This document shows positions 1 through 10,999 of a stretch of 64,000 nucleotides of DNA, piece by piece. Origin of the DNA: Sarcocystis neurona (Eukaryota > Apicomplexa > Conoidasida > Eucoccidiorida > Sarcocystidae); assembly GCA_000727475.1 (NCBI GenBank), contig KL647294.1, positions 3,778,911-3,842,910 of the forward strand, given 5' to 3'. A program made the position numbers and the translations under genes. How positions within the stretch are numbered: the stretch's first letter is position 1; each line of letters begins with the position of its first letter. The notes beneath the pieces were generated by a model, which was given only the letters and a program-made list of their open reading frames with translations, searched no databases and had not been told where the DNA came from.

Positions 1-130
1 GCTGCTATTCCTACTGCTGTTGCTGTTGCTGCTGTTATTATTTCTGGTGCTGTTATTTCCGCTGCTGCTGCTGTTGCTGCCGCCGTTATTTCTGCTGCTG
101 TTGCTGGTTTTGCTGCCGCGGCTGCTGCAG

Positions 131-420
131 GCTGCTGCCTGGATGCGTTGATCAGCGAGGGAGGTGGTGCTGCGACAGGAGAAGTTGCAGCAGCAACAGC
201 AGCAGCAACAGCAGCAGGAAAGGATGGACCTGCTGTAGAAGAGCCGGAAGGGCAGCAGCAGAAGCGCCAGAAACTGCTGCACGAGGCGACGACCGCGTCC
301 CCTGCCGGCGAGCACCTGCAACAGCAGCAGCAACAGCAGGAGGAAGACAAAGGTGGAGAGTCATTACTGCTGGGCCAGATCGACTGTTGCAGCCACCCAT
401 TTCATCTTCATTGCATAGAA
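131..420 (+). CDS. RING-H2 finger protein, first half of the finger (internal exon)
   Basis: The frame is open across 131-420 and carries the first half of a RING-H2 finger, the zinc module of many E3 ubiquitin ligases. A Cys-Leu-Asp near 136-144 fits the second ligand of the first Cys pair. At the 3' end the peptide CCSHPFHLHCIE supplies C-x-H-x2-H-x2-C. Between them lies an insert of about 80 residues rich in Ala, then Gln, where most RING loops are 10-40 residues. The exon ends in phase 0 at a GTCAGC donor (421) and joins the exon at 2436 in phase 0, which supplies the Trp and last Cys pair. The 5' limit is a guess from the CTGCAG acceptor at 125-130; the frame is also open to position 1, but there it is only a GCT/GTT repeat. 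The N-terminus lies outside the window. RING identity is well supported; ligase activity is inferred from the family. Confidence 0.72.
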
Positions 421-1494
421 GTCAGCACTTTACGTCCTCTCTCTGTTTGTTTTTCGTCGGCTCGTCTTCCCTTCTCTTCGTCTTTCACTCGGTTGCCATA
501 TCTTCATGTGTACCTCTTTATCCTCTGCTGCTTATATATATATAGAGAGAGAGAGAGGGCAAAAGTGGTGGGCACATGCATACGCCTTTACATACTAATA
601 TACAAAACAAATATTAACCTCTATATTTGTTTTGTATATGTGTATGTGTGCATATGTATATGTGTATGCGTATGTATATATATATGTATATGTATGTATA
701 TGTATGTACGTATGTATCCGTATGTATGTATGTGTGCATGCAAGTTAGGATGTTTGTATCCCGTGTATGTAGAAGTATATTTAGAGAGGAACCGCTGATT
801 ATGGACCCGTTTCTGTGTCTTGCTGTATCTCCCTCTTTCTATCTCTCTGAATTCGTAGAGTTCAACTGCAGAGAGAAGGCCACCTGTGAACGTGCGCGCC
901 TCTTCACATATCTACTATGCATATCAACATGTAGGCAAAACACACACGTACATATACATGAATATGCAAGACGGTTGGGTAGAAGAAGTATGGACGTCGT
1001 TTTGCAGTGCGGCGGATGATTTGCCATGGAGAGAGGTGAAGAAGAAGACCGTGGAGTTCGTTTGCTTCTTTGTCTGCTCCTCTTCTGTCTTTGCCAACCT
1101 CTCTGGCCCTCTTCTCTCTGTTCTCTCTTATCCGTCCCTCTTGATTTTCTCCTCTTCTTCTGCTCCTGCACCCGGTCTCTTCTCCTCCTCCTTCACCTTC
1201 TTCTTCACCTTCACCTCGTTGCTTCTCTTGCTGGTCCTGCTGCTGTTGCTGCTGTGCTGCGTCTGCTGCTGCTGCTTCACTGCGGCTGTTGCTGCTGTTG
1301 CTGGCTCTGCTCGTTCCGTTTCCCTCCGGTGAGTGGACGTCTATCTTCCGTCCTCGTTCTTCTCTTCTGCTGCTGCCATCGCATGCGGCTTCTTTCTTCT
1401 TCTTCTTCCTCTTGTTGCTCTTCCTCTTCTCTTCTGCTGCTGCACGTGCGTTTCTTCTTCACTCCCTCTCGTTTCCTGCGGACTTTGCTGCTGC

Positions 1495-2340
1495 CGCTCT
1501 TCCTGCTGCTGCTGCTCTTCCCGCTGGTGCTGCTCTTCCCGCTGGTGCTGCTCTTCCTGCTGCTGCCGCTCTTCCTGCTGCTGCTGCTCNNNNNNNNNNN
1601 NNNNNNNNNNNNNNNNNNNNNNNNNNNNNNNNNNNNNNNNNNNNNNNNNNNNNNNNNNNNNNNNNNNNNNNNNNNNNNNNNNNNNNNNNNNNNNNNNNNN
1701 NNNNNNNNNNNNNNNNNNNNNNNNNNNNNNNNNNNNNNNNNNNNNNNNNNNNNNNNNNNNNNNNNNNNNNNNNNNNNNNNNNNNNNNNNNNNNNNNNNNN
1801 NNNNNNNNNNNNNNNNNNNNNNNNNNNNNNNNNNNNNNNNNNNNNNNNNNNNNNNNNNNNNNNNNNNNNNNNNNNNNNNNNNNNNNNNNNNNNNNNNNNN
1901 NNNNNNNNNNNNNNNNNNNNNNNNNNNNNNNNNNNNNNNNNNNNNNNNNNNNNNNNNNNNNNNNNNNNNNNNNNNNNNNNNNNNNNNNNNNNNNNNNNNN
2001 NNNNNNNNNNNNNNNNNNNNNNNNNNNNNNNNNNNNNNNNNNNNNNNNNNNNNNNNNNNNNNNNNNNNNNNNNNNNNNNNNNNNNNNNNNNNNNNNNNNN
2101 NNNNNNNNNNNNNNNNNNNNNNNNNNNNNNNNNNNNNNNNNNNNNNNNNNNNNNNNNNNNNNNNNNNNNNNNNNNNNNNNNNNNNNNNNNNNNNNNNNNN
2201 NNNTGCCGCTCTTCCTGCTGCTGCCGCTCTTCCTGCTGCTGCCGCTCTTCCTGCTGCTGCCGCTCTTCCTGCTGCTGCCGCTCTTCCTGCTGCTGCTGCT
2301 CGTCCTCCTGCTGCCGCTGCTCCTGCTGCCGCTGCTGCAG
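1495..2340 (+). repeat. 18-bp CTG-type tandem repeat containing an assembly gap
   Basis: Units of about 18 bp (CTCTTCCTGCTGCTGCCG and variants) flank the run of N on both sides. In different frames they read as (ALPAA), (SSCCCR) or, on the minus strand, (EEQRQQQ) repeats. The gap is therefore probably a collapsed or unread part of the same array. Confidence 0.85.
1590..2203. other. Assembly gap (614 N)
   Basis: A continuous run of undetermined bases inside the 18-bp CTG-type array. The true array length is unknown, and so is the length of the RING intron. Confidence 0.99.
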
Positions 2341-2435
2341 CGTCTGTGTGTGTGATGCTTCTGGTGCTGCCCCACGAATTGTCTTCTTTTCTGCCGTGTG
2401 CTTCCGCCCGTTGTTGGCCACGCGTGACGACGCAG

Positions 2436-2534
2436 GGCTGGTCACGCAGGGAAACGTCCTGCCCCCTCTGCAAGCGAATTTTCTGCTGCATCGCCGCCTA
2501 CGACTACAACGCGGGAGGTCTGCTGCTCGCTCGC
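2436..2534 (+). CDS. RING-H2 finger protein, second half of the finger (internal exon)
   Basis: This exon begins right after a CGCAG acceptor in phase 0 and reads GWSRRETSCPLCKRIF. It gives the conserved Trp and the final C-x2-C pair that complete the RING-H2 finger begun before 420. Joined, the core reads HCIE-GWSRRETSCPLC, matching the usual C-I-x2-W-(x)n-C-P-L-C spacing. The 3' end is uncertain: a GTAGGT donor follows 2534 (phase 0) and a GTCTGC donor follows 2517. The remaining 3' exons were not identified; the following DNA quickly becomes TA-rich repeat. Its subtype resembles RING fingers with a G-x-(I/L)-D-x-C-x-H motif, but the full protein cannot be assigned from the finger alone. 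Confidence 0.72.
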
Positions 2535-4090
2535 GTAGGTTTCTTCTCCTTTCCCTTCCTCTCCTCTGCTGCATGCGAATCGACCAAAAAAAGTTCGTCT
2601 GCTTCCCGCACGTTTCCACAGAGACACACACACGCAGAGCAGCAGACACGGAGACAGCAGAGAGACGCAGGGAGCCACACAGACAGACGCATATATACGT
2701 CTATATCTGCTTCTCCATAATGGACTTGTATACACGTATGTTTGCCCGACAGACACACATATATACATATATATGTATATATTCACATGAAATACACATA
2801 TATACGTATATATACTGATATACAAACATACGTACATATATATATGTGTGTATATATGTTTGCGTCTATGGGGAGGGAGGAGGCGAGGGAGAGGGGCGTA
2901 CGGCGATGAAATATCTGCCTGTGAAGTACTTCCGTTGCGTCTCTCCGTTTTGGGTTTCTTCGCGTCAGCATTTCATGAACTTCTTCGTCGCATGCATCTG
3001 CATATATATAAATGCCAAGGAGGTTCCCACCATATTGTGGGCCACGCATGCATATAAATTCTCTCATGAAGACGCAGTAAAAGAGACGTCGCTATGTTGG
3101 AGGGAGGACGTCACTCTTCTGCAGCACGCGCCTCCGCATGCAGCACCTCCTACGTATATACACAGTCTGACTACACATATATACACACATATATCTTCAC
3201 TATATATATATGTGTGTGTGTACATAAATGTTGACTACATATACATATACACACAGAGATATGTTGACTACATACATACATAAATATTGACTATATATAT
3301 ACACACATGGATGCTGACTATAGACGTATGCACACATATGGTGACTATATACATATATATATATATGCGTTGACTATATATATATATGTACACAAAAATA
3401 TTGACTATATATATATCTATGGTGACTACATATATATATATATATATATACCTCAGTGTTGACTATATCTATATATATATATGTATACATGAATGTTGAG
3501 TATGTACGTTCATACACATGTTGACTATATACATGTATATATGTATATATGTATATATATATATATACAAAAGTGTGGACTATATATATAGATGTTGACT
3601 ATACGTATATATATAGGGCTATCGAAATGTTGACTCTTACTGTATATATATATGTTTGTGTATGTGTGTACGTGGATATTGGATAGGACGTGGGAGTGGT
3701 GTGCGTCTATATGTGTGGATCGTCCATTGAAGTGTATATTGCGTCTCCACGTCTCACACGAGTAAATGTTCGATGATTTATCTGCCTGTGAAATTTTGAA
3801 TGTGCGTGCATGCATGTGTCGGAGTTGCTGTTTTCTGCCACAGGCTTCCCTGCTTCCCCGTCTCCCTCCCATGCGTCTCATCCCCCACATCCGGGCAGCC
3901 GTCTCTACACACTATATACATATGTGTGGATATGCATGCATTATATGTATACACGTGTATGTTTAGTTAGAGGCTAAGTATTGATATATATCTTCGTAGC
4001 TGTCTCGCTACACACGTATGAGTGTACCTGCCTGTATGTGTACACGCTTATATTTGCTTCCACGTCTATACTGTGTATCTATCTGTTTAT
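2535..4090. other. TA/TG-rich non-coding stretch
   Basis: Dominated by TATATA and CACA microsatellites, with stop codons in all frames apart from short peptides. The only non-simple pieces are at about 2900-3010 and 3720-3890. Both carry a near-identical 20-nt segment (ATCTGCCTGTGAA core). No gene was recognised. Confidence 0.5.
3225..3645. repeat. Degenerate array built on GTTGACTATATA
   Basis: A word close to (G/A)TGTTGACTATATATA recurs more than ten times at irregular 25-45 bp spacing, each followed by a TA run and often a short ACACA or ATG segment. The invariant part is TTGACTATA; the TA runs vary in length. Confidence 0.8.
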
Positions 4091-4199
4091 ATATATGTGT
4101 CTGCCTAGAGCAGCAGGCAGACAGAGAAGAAAATAGAGGGGAGTCCTGAAGAAGACGGTGATGCGCTTCGTTGACTGAGAGTCATTCTGCCGCTACCGA

Positions 4200-5040
4200 A
4201 GAATTTCGACTTCCTCGTTACTGCTGCTGCTGCTGCGCCGCATTTGCTGCTGCTACTGTTACGCCACACGCTGCTGCTGCTGCGCCACATGCAGCCGCTG
4301 CGTCAAAAATGAAAATGCGTCGCGATGCCTTCGCGCGCTCGCCTTCGCACACATGCGCCACGGGTCGTCTTAGAAGTCTCCACGGGCCCTCCCCCCCACT
4401 GCTGCTGTTGCGACGCATGTCCATCTCTGCTGCTGCTGCTGTGGTGCATGCGCGTTTCTGCAATTTCGCCGTCTATTAACCGCCAACGGCTCGCTTGTGT
4501 TGGCCCCCGGGGACTTCACACGCCTAGCAGCAGCAGGCGACCTGCGATGTCACTGCCGGAGGCAAGGGTGGGCAAGTCGTCCCTTTCTTTCTCGCCTGCT
4601 GCTACTGCCGTTGCGCTGCTTCTCCTGTTGCTCCTCCTCCTCCTCGCGTGCTGCTGCTCTGCTGCTCCTCTTCTGCTGCTACTCCTCCTCTTCTGCTGCT
4701 ACTCCTCTTCGTCTGCGGGTCCTCTTCTGCTGGTGCTGCTCCTCTTCTGCTGCTACTGCTCCTCTTCTGCTGCTACTGCTCCTCTTCTGCTGCTACTGCT
4801 CCTCTTCTGCTGCTGCTGCTCCCCTGCTGCTGCTGCTCCTTTTCATCTGCCGCTGACCCTCTTCTGCCTTTCCTGCTCTGGTGCTGCTGCTACAGTCGTC
4901 CGGTGCTTCTTTTTATTTTCACACTCTGCTGCTGCGCGCACTGCTGCTGTTCTTTTTCGCTGCTGCTGTTCACATGCTGCTGCTGTTTTCCGTCACAGCG
5001 GGAATGTTCACTGCTGCTTCAATGTCAGCAGCCTTCTTCC
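4200..5040 (+). repeat. CTG-rich region with about 20-bp CTCCTCTTCTGCTGCTACTG units
   Basis: Scattered CTG runs from 4218 become an imperfect tandem array at about 4665-4845. Every frame stays open, reading poly-Leu, poly-Ser/Cys or Ala/Leu mixtures, so open frames here are not evidence of a gene. Confidence 0.75.
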
Positions 5041-5052
5041 TCCTCAGAAAGT

Positions 5053-5118
5053 GAAGAAGAAGAAGAGGAAGACGAAGAAGAAGAAGCGTATACGGCAGCT
5101 GGACGCAGGAGAGCTCGA
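5053..5118 (+). CDS. Possible short acidic or basic exon (weak)
   Basis: After a TTCTTCCTCCTCAG acceptor the sequence is purine-rich and ends near a GTAGGC donor. One frame gives SEEEEEEDEEEEAYTAAGRR, another gives KVKKKKRKTKKKKRIRQLDA. The change from CTG repeat to GAA/GAC-rich DNA with a non-repetitive tail suggests coding, but frame and gene are unknown. Confidence 0.25.
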
Positions 5119-5271
5119 CTACGTAGGCAAACAACTTCTGTTCACCCTCCGTATAAATACTCGCTCTGCTCCCACAACACGCACTGGCCAAAAAAGTCTC
5201 CCTTTCACGGAAGTATCGGTCGAAAGTGTTCTCTTCACACGTATATACAAACAAGGAAAAATTCTACGTAT

Positions 5272-5450
5272 ATGTGTGTGTATGTATGTATGTACATGTA
5301 TGTATGTATGTATGTACATGTATGTGTGTATGTATGTACATGTATGTATGTATGTATGTACATGTATGTGTGTATGTATGTACATGTATGTATGTATGTA
5401 TGTACATGTATGTATGTATGTATGTATGTATGTGTGTGAATACATATATA
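5272..5450. repeat. TATG tetranucleotide array with TGTACATG spacers
   Basis: Runs of TATG (TGTA in the other register) are broken at regular intervals of about 28-30 bp by TACATG, so a higher-order unit is visible. It is flanked by TA runs up to about 5490. Confidence 0.9.
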
Positions 5451-5499
5451 TATATATAATGTACATGTGTATATGTGTATATGTATATATGTATGTATA

Positions 5500-6250
5500 C
5501 CTCGCTCTTTCTTTGTTTCTGTGAATGGACTGACGTGCGAGTATTGGGCCTTTCGTACTCCTTTCAGCGTATGCAAACACGTGGAAGTATACCGTGTCCC
5601 TCTTCAATCTACACGCAAATATATCTCTATATATATGTATGTAGGACTGTTCTCTCTCCGTGTGTGTCTCTCTGTCTTTCATATATGAATTTGTAGATCA
5701 AGTATCCACATTATACGCATATACATGTGTAGAATTCCTTTACATATACCTACATATATGTATAGGTATATGTGTATGTGTGTACACGTGTATGGAAGTA
5801 CCAGTCGTTAATATAGACATGTATACGTGTATACACGTCATTAACACACATATATATAATTGTATGGATTTCTGTAGGGACTTGTATACATGGGGAAGCT
5901 GCCTACGTATCCATATATATATGTATGTATATGTTTGTATGTATGTACGTGTGTGTACGCGGGCATGTATATATTACGGAGTTCTACACACGTGTATATA
6001 TACGTATGAGTGTATTTTGACCTACAATATGTAGTGAGGCAGAAGGAGAGAGAGCGGTCGGTCCCACACATATATATGCATGTAGAGGTACTCTGATATA
6101 TATAGAGATGTGTAACGATTGGATCAAGATGTGGTATATACTTCCATGCGTCTGCATCCGCTGAAAGAGGAGTACGAAAAGGCTAGCATTCGCGCGTTAG
6201 TCCATGGGTACAAACGGGGGCGTGTTTGAGTGGTATGAGTAGACGTCCTT
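5500..6250. other. TA/TG microsatellite DNA with one short coding-like peptide
   Basis: Mostly TATATG, GTGTAC and CATATA runs. At 6145-6229 (+) an ATG-led 27-codon frame (MRLHPLKEEYEKASIRALVH...) stands out from the repeats, but it has no detectable partner exon or family. Nothing else coding-like was seen. Confidence 0.35.
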
Positions 6251-6629
6251 TCCAGCCAGTTCAACAAGGATGTGTATGCATGCAGAGAGATGGAGGGGTG
6301 GCCAACAGGCGCGTAGGTGCAGCTCCTTGCTGCACCCTCCGTGCTGCCCGAGGAGTTGTAGACTGCAGCAGGAGCAGCAGCAGCAGGCGTGCAGGAAGAG
6401 AAAGGAGAAGGGAAGAAGAGCCGAGCTGCCGGAGAGCTTCCCTTCTCTGAAAACCTTCACACACACACACACACACGCCGGCGCCCTGTGCGATGCCCCA
6501 CAATTTTTTGTCTGCAGAGGGCAGCAGCAGTGGGAGCTGCTGTGGAAGCATACGAGCTCCCCAGAAATGTAGTCGTACTAGTAGATGATGTGTTTCGAGG
6601 AGTAACAGGAACAGCGAGTAAGCACTGGA

Positions 6630-6858
6630 AGGCGCAGCATAAGCAGGAGGAGCAGCAAAAGCAGGAGGCGCAGCATAAGCAGGAGGAGCAGCAAAAGCAG
6701 GAGGAGCAGCAAAAGCAGGAGGAGCAGCAAAAGCAGGAGGAGCAGCAAAAGCAGGAGGAGCAGCAAAAGCAGGAGGAGCAGCAAAAGCAGGAGGAGCAGC
6801 AAAAGCAGGAGGAGCAGCAAAAGCAGGAGGAGCAGCAAAAGCAGGAGGAGTAGGAGAA
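6630..6858 (+). repeat. 18-bp tandem repeat AAGCAGGAGGAGCAGCAA, about 12 copies
   Basis: Nearly perfect units run from about 6640 to 6850 and then degrade into GGAGTAGGAGAAGTA. On the plus strand they read (KQEEQQ)n and on the minus strand (AAPPAF)n or poly-Leu. The copies are almost identical, which points to recent expansion. No conserved sequence flanks it, so neither strand can be called coding. Confidence 0.85.
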
Positions 6859-6899
6859 GTAGGAGGAGTAGGAGAAGTAGGAGGAGTCGTATTAGGAGT

Positions 6900-8640
6900 A
6901 TCACCACCAGTAGGAGCAGCAGTATAGTGTGAGGAGGCGTATAGGAGTAGGTCGGGGAGAAGGAGAAAGATGAGGAGGAGGAGGGGGAGTGTTGAAAGTA
7001 GTAGGGGAAGGCGTAGGGGGGCCACAGTGGTAGTACTTCCTCGTAGTAGTAGTAGTAGTAGTGGATATTGTGGTAGAAGCACGAAGAGGAGAAGTAGCGC
7101 AGGTATCGCAGGAGGCGTCGCAGCAGCAGAAGTGAATTTGTGGATGTCTCTGCCTTCGGAAGGAAGGAACCCACGTCCCCCCAACAACAGAAGAGTATAC
7201 GTACGTAGTGTGTATATGTCTGTAAGACCACTTCAACAGCACGGGTTCGAACCCCACAAAAAAAAGAGAAACACATTTCCACGCTTCTTCATATATCGAC
7301 ACACGCATCTGCCCATACAAAAGCCACATGCAGGAGACGCATGCATACATATATGCGTGTATCTGCCTACAGTGTAGTGTGGGGGTATATATATATATAT
7401 ATGTAAATGTTTATATGCGTGGATAACCATATCTGTCGTGGATGTGCATATATATATGTGTGTCTCTATATGTGTAACATATGTGAAAATGTCTGTAGCA
7501 TATGTATATCCTTACATCTGTCTCTGTGTCTCTGTTTGGGTTGGAGGGGGGGGGGGGTGTCTCTGTCTCTCTTTTATTTATTTATAGGAAAATCAGATCC
7601 AGGTAGAAACGAAGCTACAGATCGATGTAGAAAAGCAGATAGATATACGTCGGCCAATAGAGAGATTCAAGTAGATAAACAGATGCAGGTGGACGGGGAG
7701 ATACTGGTAGACGTTGGCACAGCTGTAGATGGATAGAGTGATACATATAGACGGATAGTGTATATATGTATGTTGAAATACATGTAAATAGACAGATTGA
7801 TGAAGACCTACAGCTACTACATCAATATGTGTGTATGTGTGTGTCTACACAGTAGTGAGTCTGCTGCGGTGGAGTAGTCATACAGAGAGATGTCTGTGTG
7901 TGTATCTGCGTATATAAATATCTGCTGGACACACAAACGTGTATGTAAATGCTTTCCTGGTGGAGATCTCTTTCTCTCCAATAGTGTTCTACGCAGATAT
8001 TCATGTGCGTCTGTGTGTGTGAGTGTGAGTGAGTGACTTGGAAGCAGAGGTCTCTTTTCTGCTGCTGCTGCTGCTGCGCGTGTGACAGGACGGCAGCTGC
8101 GACGCATCCATCGCACACGTGCCGCAATGATTCGAGAGGTGCGTGGACCGTCGCTTCTTGCAGCAACTTCCTCCTCCGTCCCGTCCCTCCTGTCTTCTTC
8201 TTCTGCAGCTTTTCGTCCCCCTTCCCCGCTCTCTTCGTCCTCTTCTTCTCTGTCTTCCCCCTTCGAGTGTCTCTGCGCGTGTCTTCTTCATGTCGCATGC
8301 TTCTCCTCTTCCTCTCTACTGTCCCACCGTTCGTTGGTCTCCCTGTCTCCGCTGGTCTCCCTCTTCTGCGTCTTCCTCTTCATGTCTCCGCTGGTCCCCC
8401 TCTTCTGCGTCTTCCTCTTCATGTCTCCGCTGGTCCCCTTCTTCGTCATCGTCTTGCTGTCTCCGGTGTCTCGTCTCCTCTTCGTCTGTTGTCTCTGCTG
8501 CCGTTCGTCCGCGTTCACTTCCACTGTCTTCCTCTTCTCTTCAGACGATACCATTCCCTTGGTATGAGTCGTTTCACCTCCTATTCATCATACGCAGAGA
8601 GCCGCCTTCCGCCAAGAAGTGAAGCAGCAACATGCGTCCG
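6900..8640. other. Mixed low-complexity region
   Basis: GGAGTA/AGTAGT repeats (6860-7080), then TA/TG-rich DNA (7150-8040), then a CT-rich block. From about 8345 to 8440 a unit of about 42 bp (TCCGCTGGTC...TTCCTCTTCATG) is repeated two to three times; on the minus strand it reads a TSGDMKRKTQKR repeat. No gene was recognised. Confidence 0.45.
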
Positions 8641-9189
8641 TGTGTGCGTATATGTGTGTGTGTAGTACGTGCCCCCCTCCATCAAGAACAAAGGAAATCC
8701 CTGCACACGTATATGTGTTTGTACCTGAACAGAATACTACTTATCACATGCATACACGTGATATATATGTGTACGTATCTATAGATATAGATATATGTGA
8801 AAGACCAATGTATATATATGTGTATGCGTTTGCATGCGCAAGTACAGTGCTGACACGCGTCTATACGTATATATTTGTATGTATTTCATATATATATCAC
8901 CGTATACGGAGAAATGTATAAATCTCTCTGTCTCCGTCTCTGTCTCTATGTGTGTCTCGTTATACGCACACACGTGTGTATATTATAAGTGTATGCAGCA
9001 TTCGTGTGCATGCATATATATGTATATGGATAGAGAGAGAGACAGGGAGACACAAGAAGGACGAAAATGGACTTCCATCGATTTGTGCAGGTGTGTATAT
9101 TTGTGTTCGCCGAAACGTCCGTGCGTCTCAGCGGACGGGTGGTCGGGACTGCCTTCTCTTCTCAGCAGCACTGCCAGAGCAGCCCCCAG

Positions 9190-9222
<33 letters not shown>
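9190..9222. repeat. CA dinucleotide run
   Basis: An uninterrupted CACACA microsatellite. Confidence 0.95.
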
Positions 9223-9223
<1 letters not shown>

Positions 9224-9248
9224 GGCCACACCAGCAGAAACAAGAAAC

Positions 9249-9316
9249 CGCGGCCCTCTCTTGCTGCGGCCCTCTCTTGCTGCGGCCCTCTCTTGCTGCG
9301 GCCCTCTCTTGCTGCG
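9249..9316 (+). repeat. 16-bp tandem repeat GGCCCTCTCTTGCTGC, four copies
   Basis: Four head-to-tail, essentially identical units just downstream of the CA run. Confidence 0.9.
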
Positions 9317-9319
9317 TGT

Positions 9320-9830
9320 GCATGTGTGTGTGTCTCCTCCTCTCCGTCTCCTCCTCCCTCGCGGGCCCTCGAAGGAAATCTCCTCTGCGCTCTCCCCTTC
9401 TTCGTTCCCCGCTGCACCTCTCTGTCCCTCTCCTTCTCTCCTCTGTCTGCTGTCTCCCCGTCTCCCCGTCCTGCTGTCTCCTCCTCCTCCTCTCTCCCTG
9501 TCTCCCTGCCTCGCTGTCTCCCTCTCTCGCTGTCCCCCTGTTTCGCCGTCTCCCCGTCTTGCTGCCTGCCTGTCTCGCTGTCTCTGTGTCTCCTCCTCCT
9601 CCGGTCTCCGTGTCTCTGTCTCTTCGTCCCCTCGATGTCCCTCGCTCTTTCGATGGGATGTGTCCTTCTGTCTTCCGCCAGGCTCTTATCCCTTTTATCG
9701 CGGCTTTTCTCTGGAAAGTGCAGAACTGTCCGTCTCCCCCTCTCTGTCCTCCGTCTCCCCGTCTCTCTGTCCTCCGTCTCCCCGTCTCGGTCTTTCTGCG
9801 AGTGCAGGCGACTTCTTCTGCGCAGCTCCG
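9320..9830 (+). repeat. Pyrimidine-rich (CTGTCTCCCT-type) repeat block
   Basis: CTGTCTC, CCGTCTCC and CCTCTCTC units alternate over about 500 bp; on the minus strand they read as GGAGACAGGGAGA. All frames stay open as Ser/Pro/Leu-rich or Arg/Gly/Glu-rich text. The same motif family recurs at 22120-22560 and 58120-58390. Confidence 0.8.
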
Positions 9831-9899
9831 TTTCTCTTCTTCTCCATACACGTGTATACGCATGCAATCTTCTTTCGCTTATATTCCTCGCCGGAAAGG

Positions 9900-10600
9900 C
9901 TCCGTCGCTTGCTACTATCCACGTATATATATACATGTATGTTGAAGTATGTATGCATATGTATATACATATATATATATATCAAGTGCTACATATATAG
10001 ACGTATTCGCGTATATAGATATATATGAATATTCATAGGAAATGTTTCGTGTAGATAAATATATGTAGAGGTTCTATTAAGATGTATGTGTGTGGGGTCT
10101 GCTGCGGTATTGATACATCATGCCCTTCACGAGTGCTGCAGGTATTTTTGCCTGGTTTGCTTCAGGATGTCTACTTTCCCTTCTTCTTCTCGTCCTTCCT
10201 ATCTACACAGAAATCCGTATAAATATATATATATATATATGTCTACCTGTGTACATCTATCTATACATATGTGTGTACATATGTAAATCTACGTACAGGT
10301 ACATACACATATATATATGTATGTATATGTATATGTCTGTAGAATATCTATTTGTATATTTATATATAGATAGATATCTATGTGGCTTATATATACACAT
10401 TTATAGGCATACTTGTATACACACATATATACATATATATGGTTTACATAATGAAATCTATATCTCCGTGGCGAACTGATGAATAGGTACCAGCAGACGC
10501 TGTCAGGTGAATATACGTGTCCACATACATCAATAATTTATGTAGATATATAAATATATGTATATATATGTGGGGCATACGAATGTATATATATAGAGAG
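9900..10600. other. TA-rich microsatellite DNA
   Basis: TATATA, TATGTA and ACATAT runs, with a short non-repeat segment at 10086-10210. No gene signal was seen. Confidence 0.5.
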
Positions 10601-10659
10601 AGAGAAGGTGGAGAAATTTGGGAAGCCTGTGTGGTGGTGCTGCTGCTCCACTTCGCAGC

Positions 10660-10971
10660 GTTCTTCGGCGTCGTCGGATGCTGCGGCTGCTGCACGCCGC
10701 GCTCCTCGTCCACAAGCGCAGCAGCAACGGCAGCAACAGCAGCAACGCAGCAGACGCAGCAGAAGCGCCACCAGCAGCAGCAGGAACCGCCCCAGCAGCA
10801 GCACCAGCACCAGCAGCACCACCACCACCAGCAGCATCAGCAGCAGCACCAGCAGCAGCACCAGCAGCAGCGGCCGCAGCACATTGTGGAAGATTTGTGT
10901 GGAGACCGGTGCTCCGCGTGTGGAGGAGGAGAAGGAAGTTCCTCCCCAGAGCGCTGTTTCTTCGTGTTCGA
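10660..10971 (+). CDS. Candidate Gln/His-rich exon with a Cys cluster
   Basis: The frame reads through (CAG/CAC)n as Gln/His-rich sequence (QHQHQQHHHHQQHQQQ-like) and then changes to non-repetitive HIVEDLCGDRCSACGGGEG and PERCFFVFE before a GTACGT donor at 972. The Cys-rich tail after the repeat, at the edge of a usable donor, is the reason for the call. The 5' limit is arbitrary because the CTG/CAG repeat hides the acceptor. A possible continuation at about 11568-11640 contains HTCMKCGAERL, but the splice phases I tried do not fit cleanly. Function unknown. Confidence 0.35.
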
Positions 10972-10999
10972 GTACGTCCTACATACACACAGAGAAAGA

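Larger units (their letters stand above)
421..2435 (+). other. Intron of the RING-H2 gene, full of microsatellites
   Basis: It starts GTCAGC and ends GACGACGCAG just before the second RING exon. It contains TATG/TGTA-rich DNA (600-780), a long CT-rich and CTG-rich stretch (1040-1590), the assembly gap, and more of the same CTG repeat. No conserved coding segment is visible in it. Confidence 0.6.

Noticed and set aside
1026..2720. Plus-strand frame of 564 codons
   Set aside because: It runs through the N gap and CTG repeats; only the short RING exon in its second half is real.
7230..7262. GGGTTCGAACCCC, which looks like the T-loop of a tRNA
   Set aside because: The T-stem pairs poorly on either strand, and no acceptor, D-arm or anticodon arm can be folded upstream.
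8834..10028. Plus-strand frames of 388 and 358 codons
   Set aside because: They are produced by the CTGTCTCC repeat block, which keeps all frames open; the residues are Ser/Pro/Leu only.
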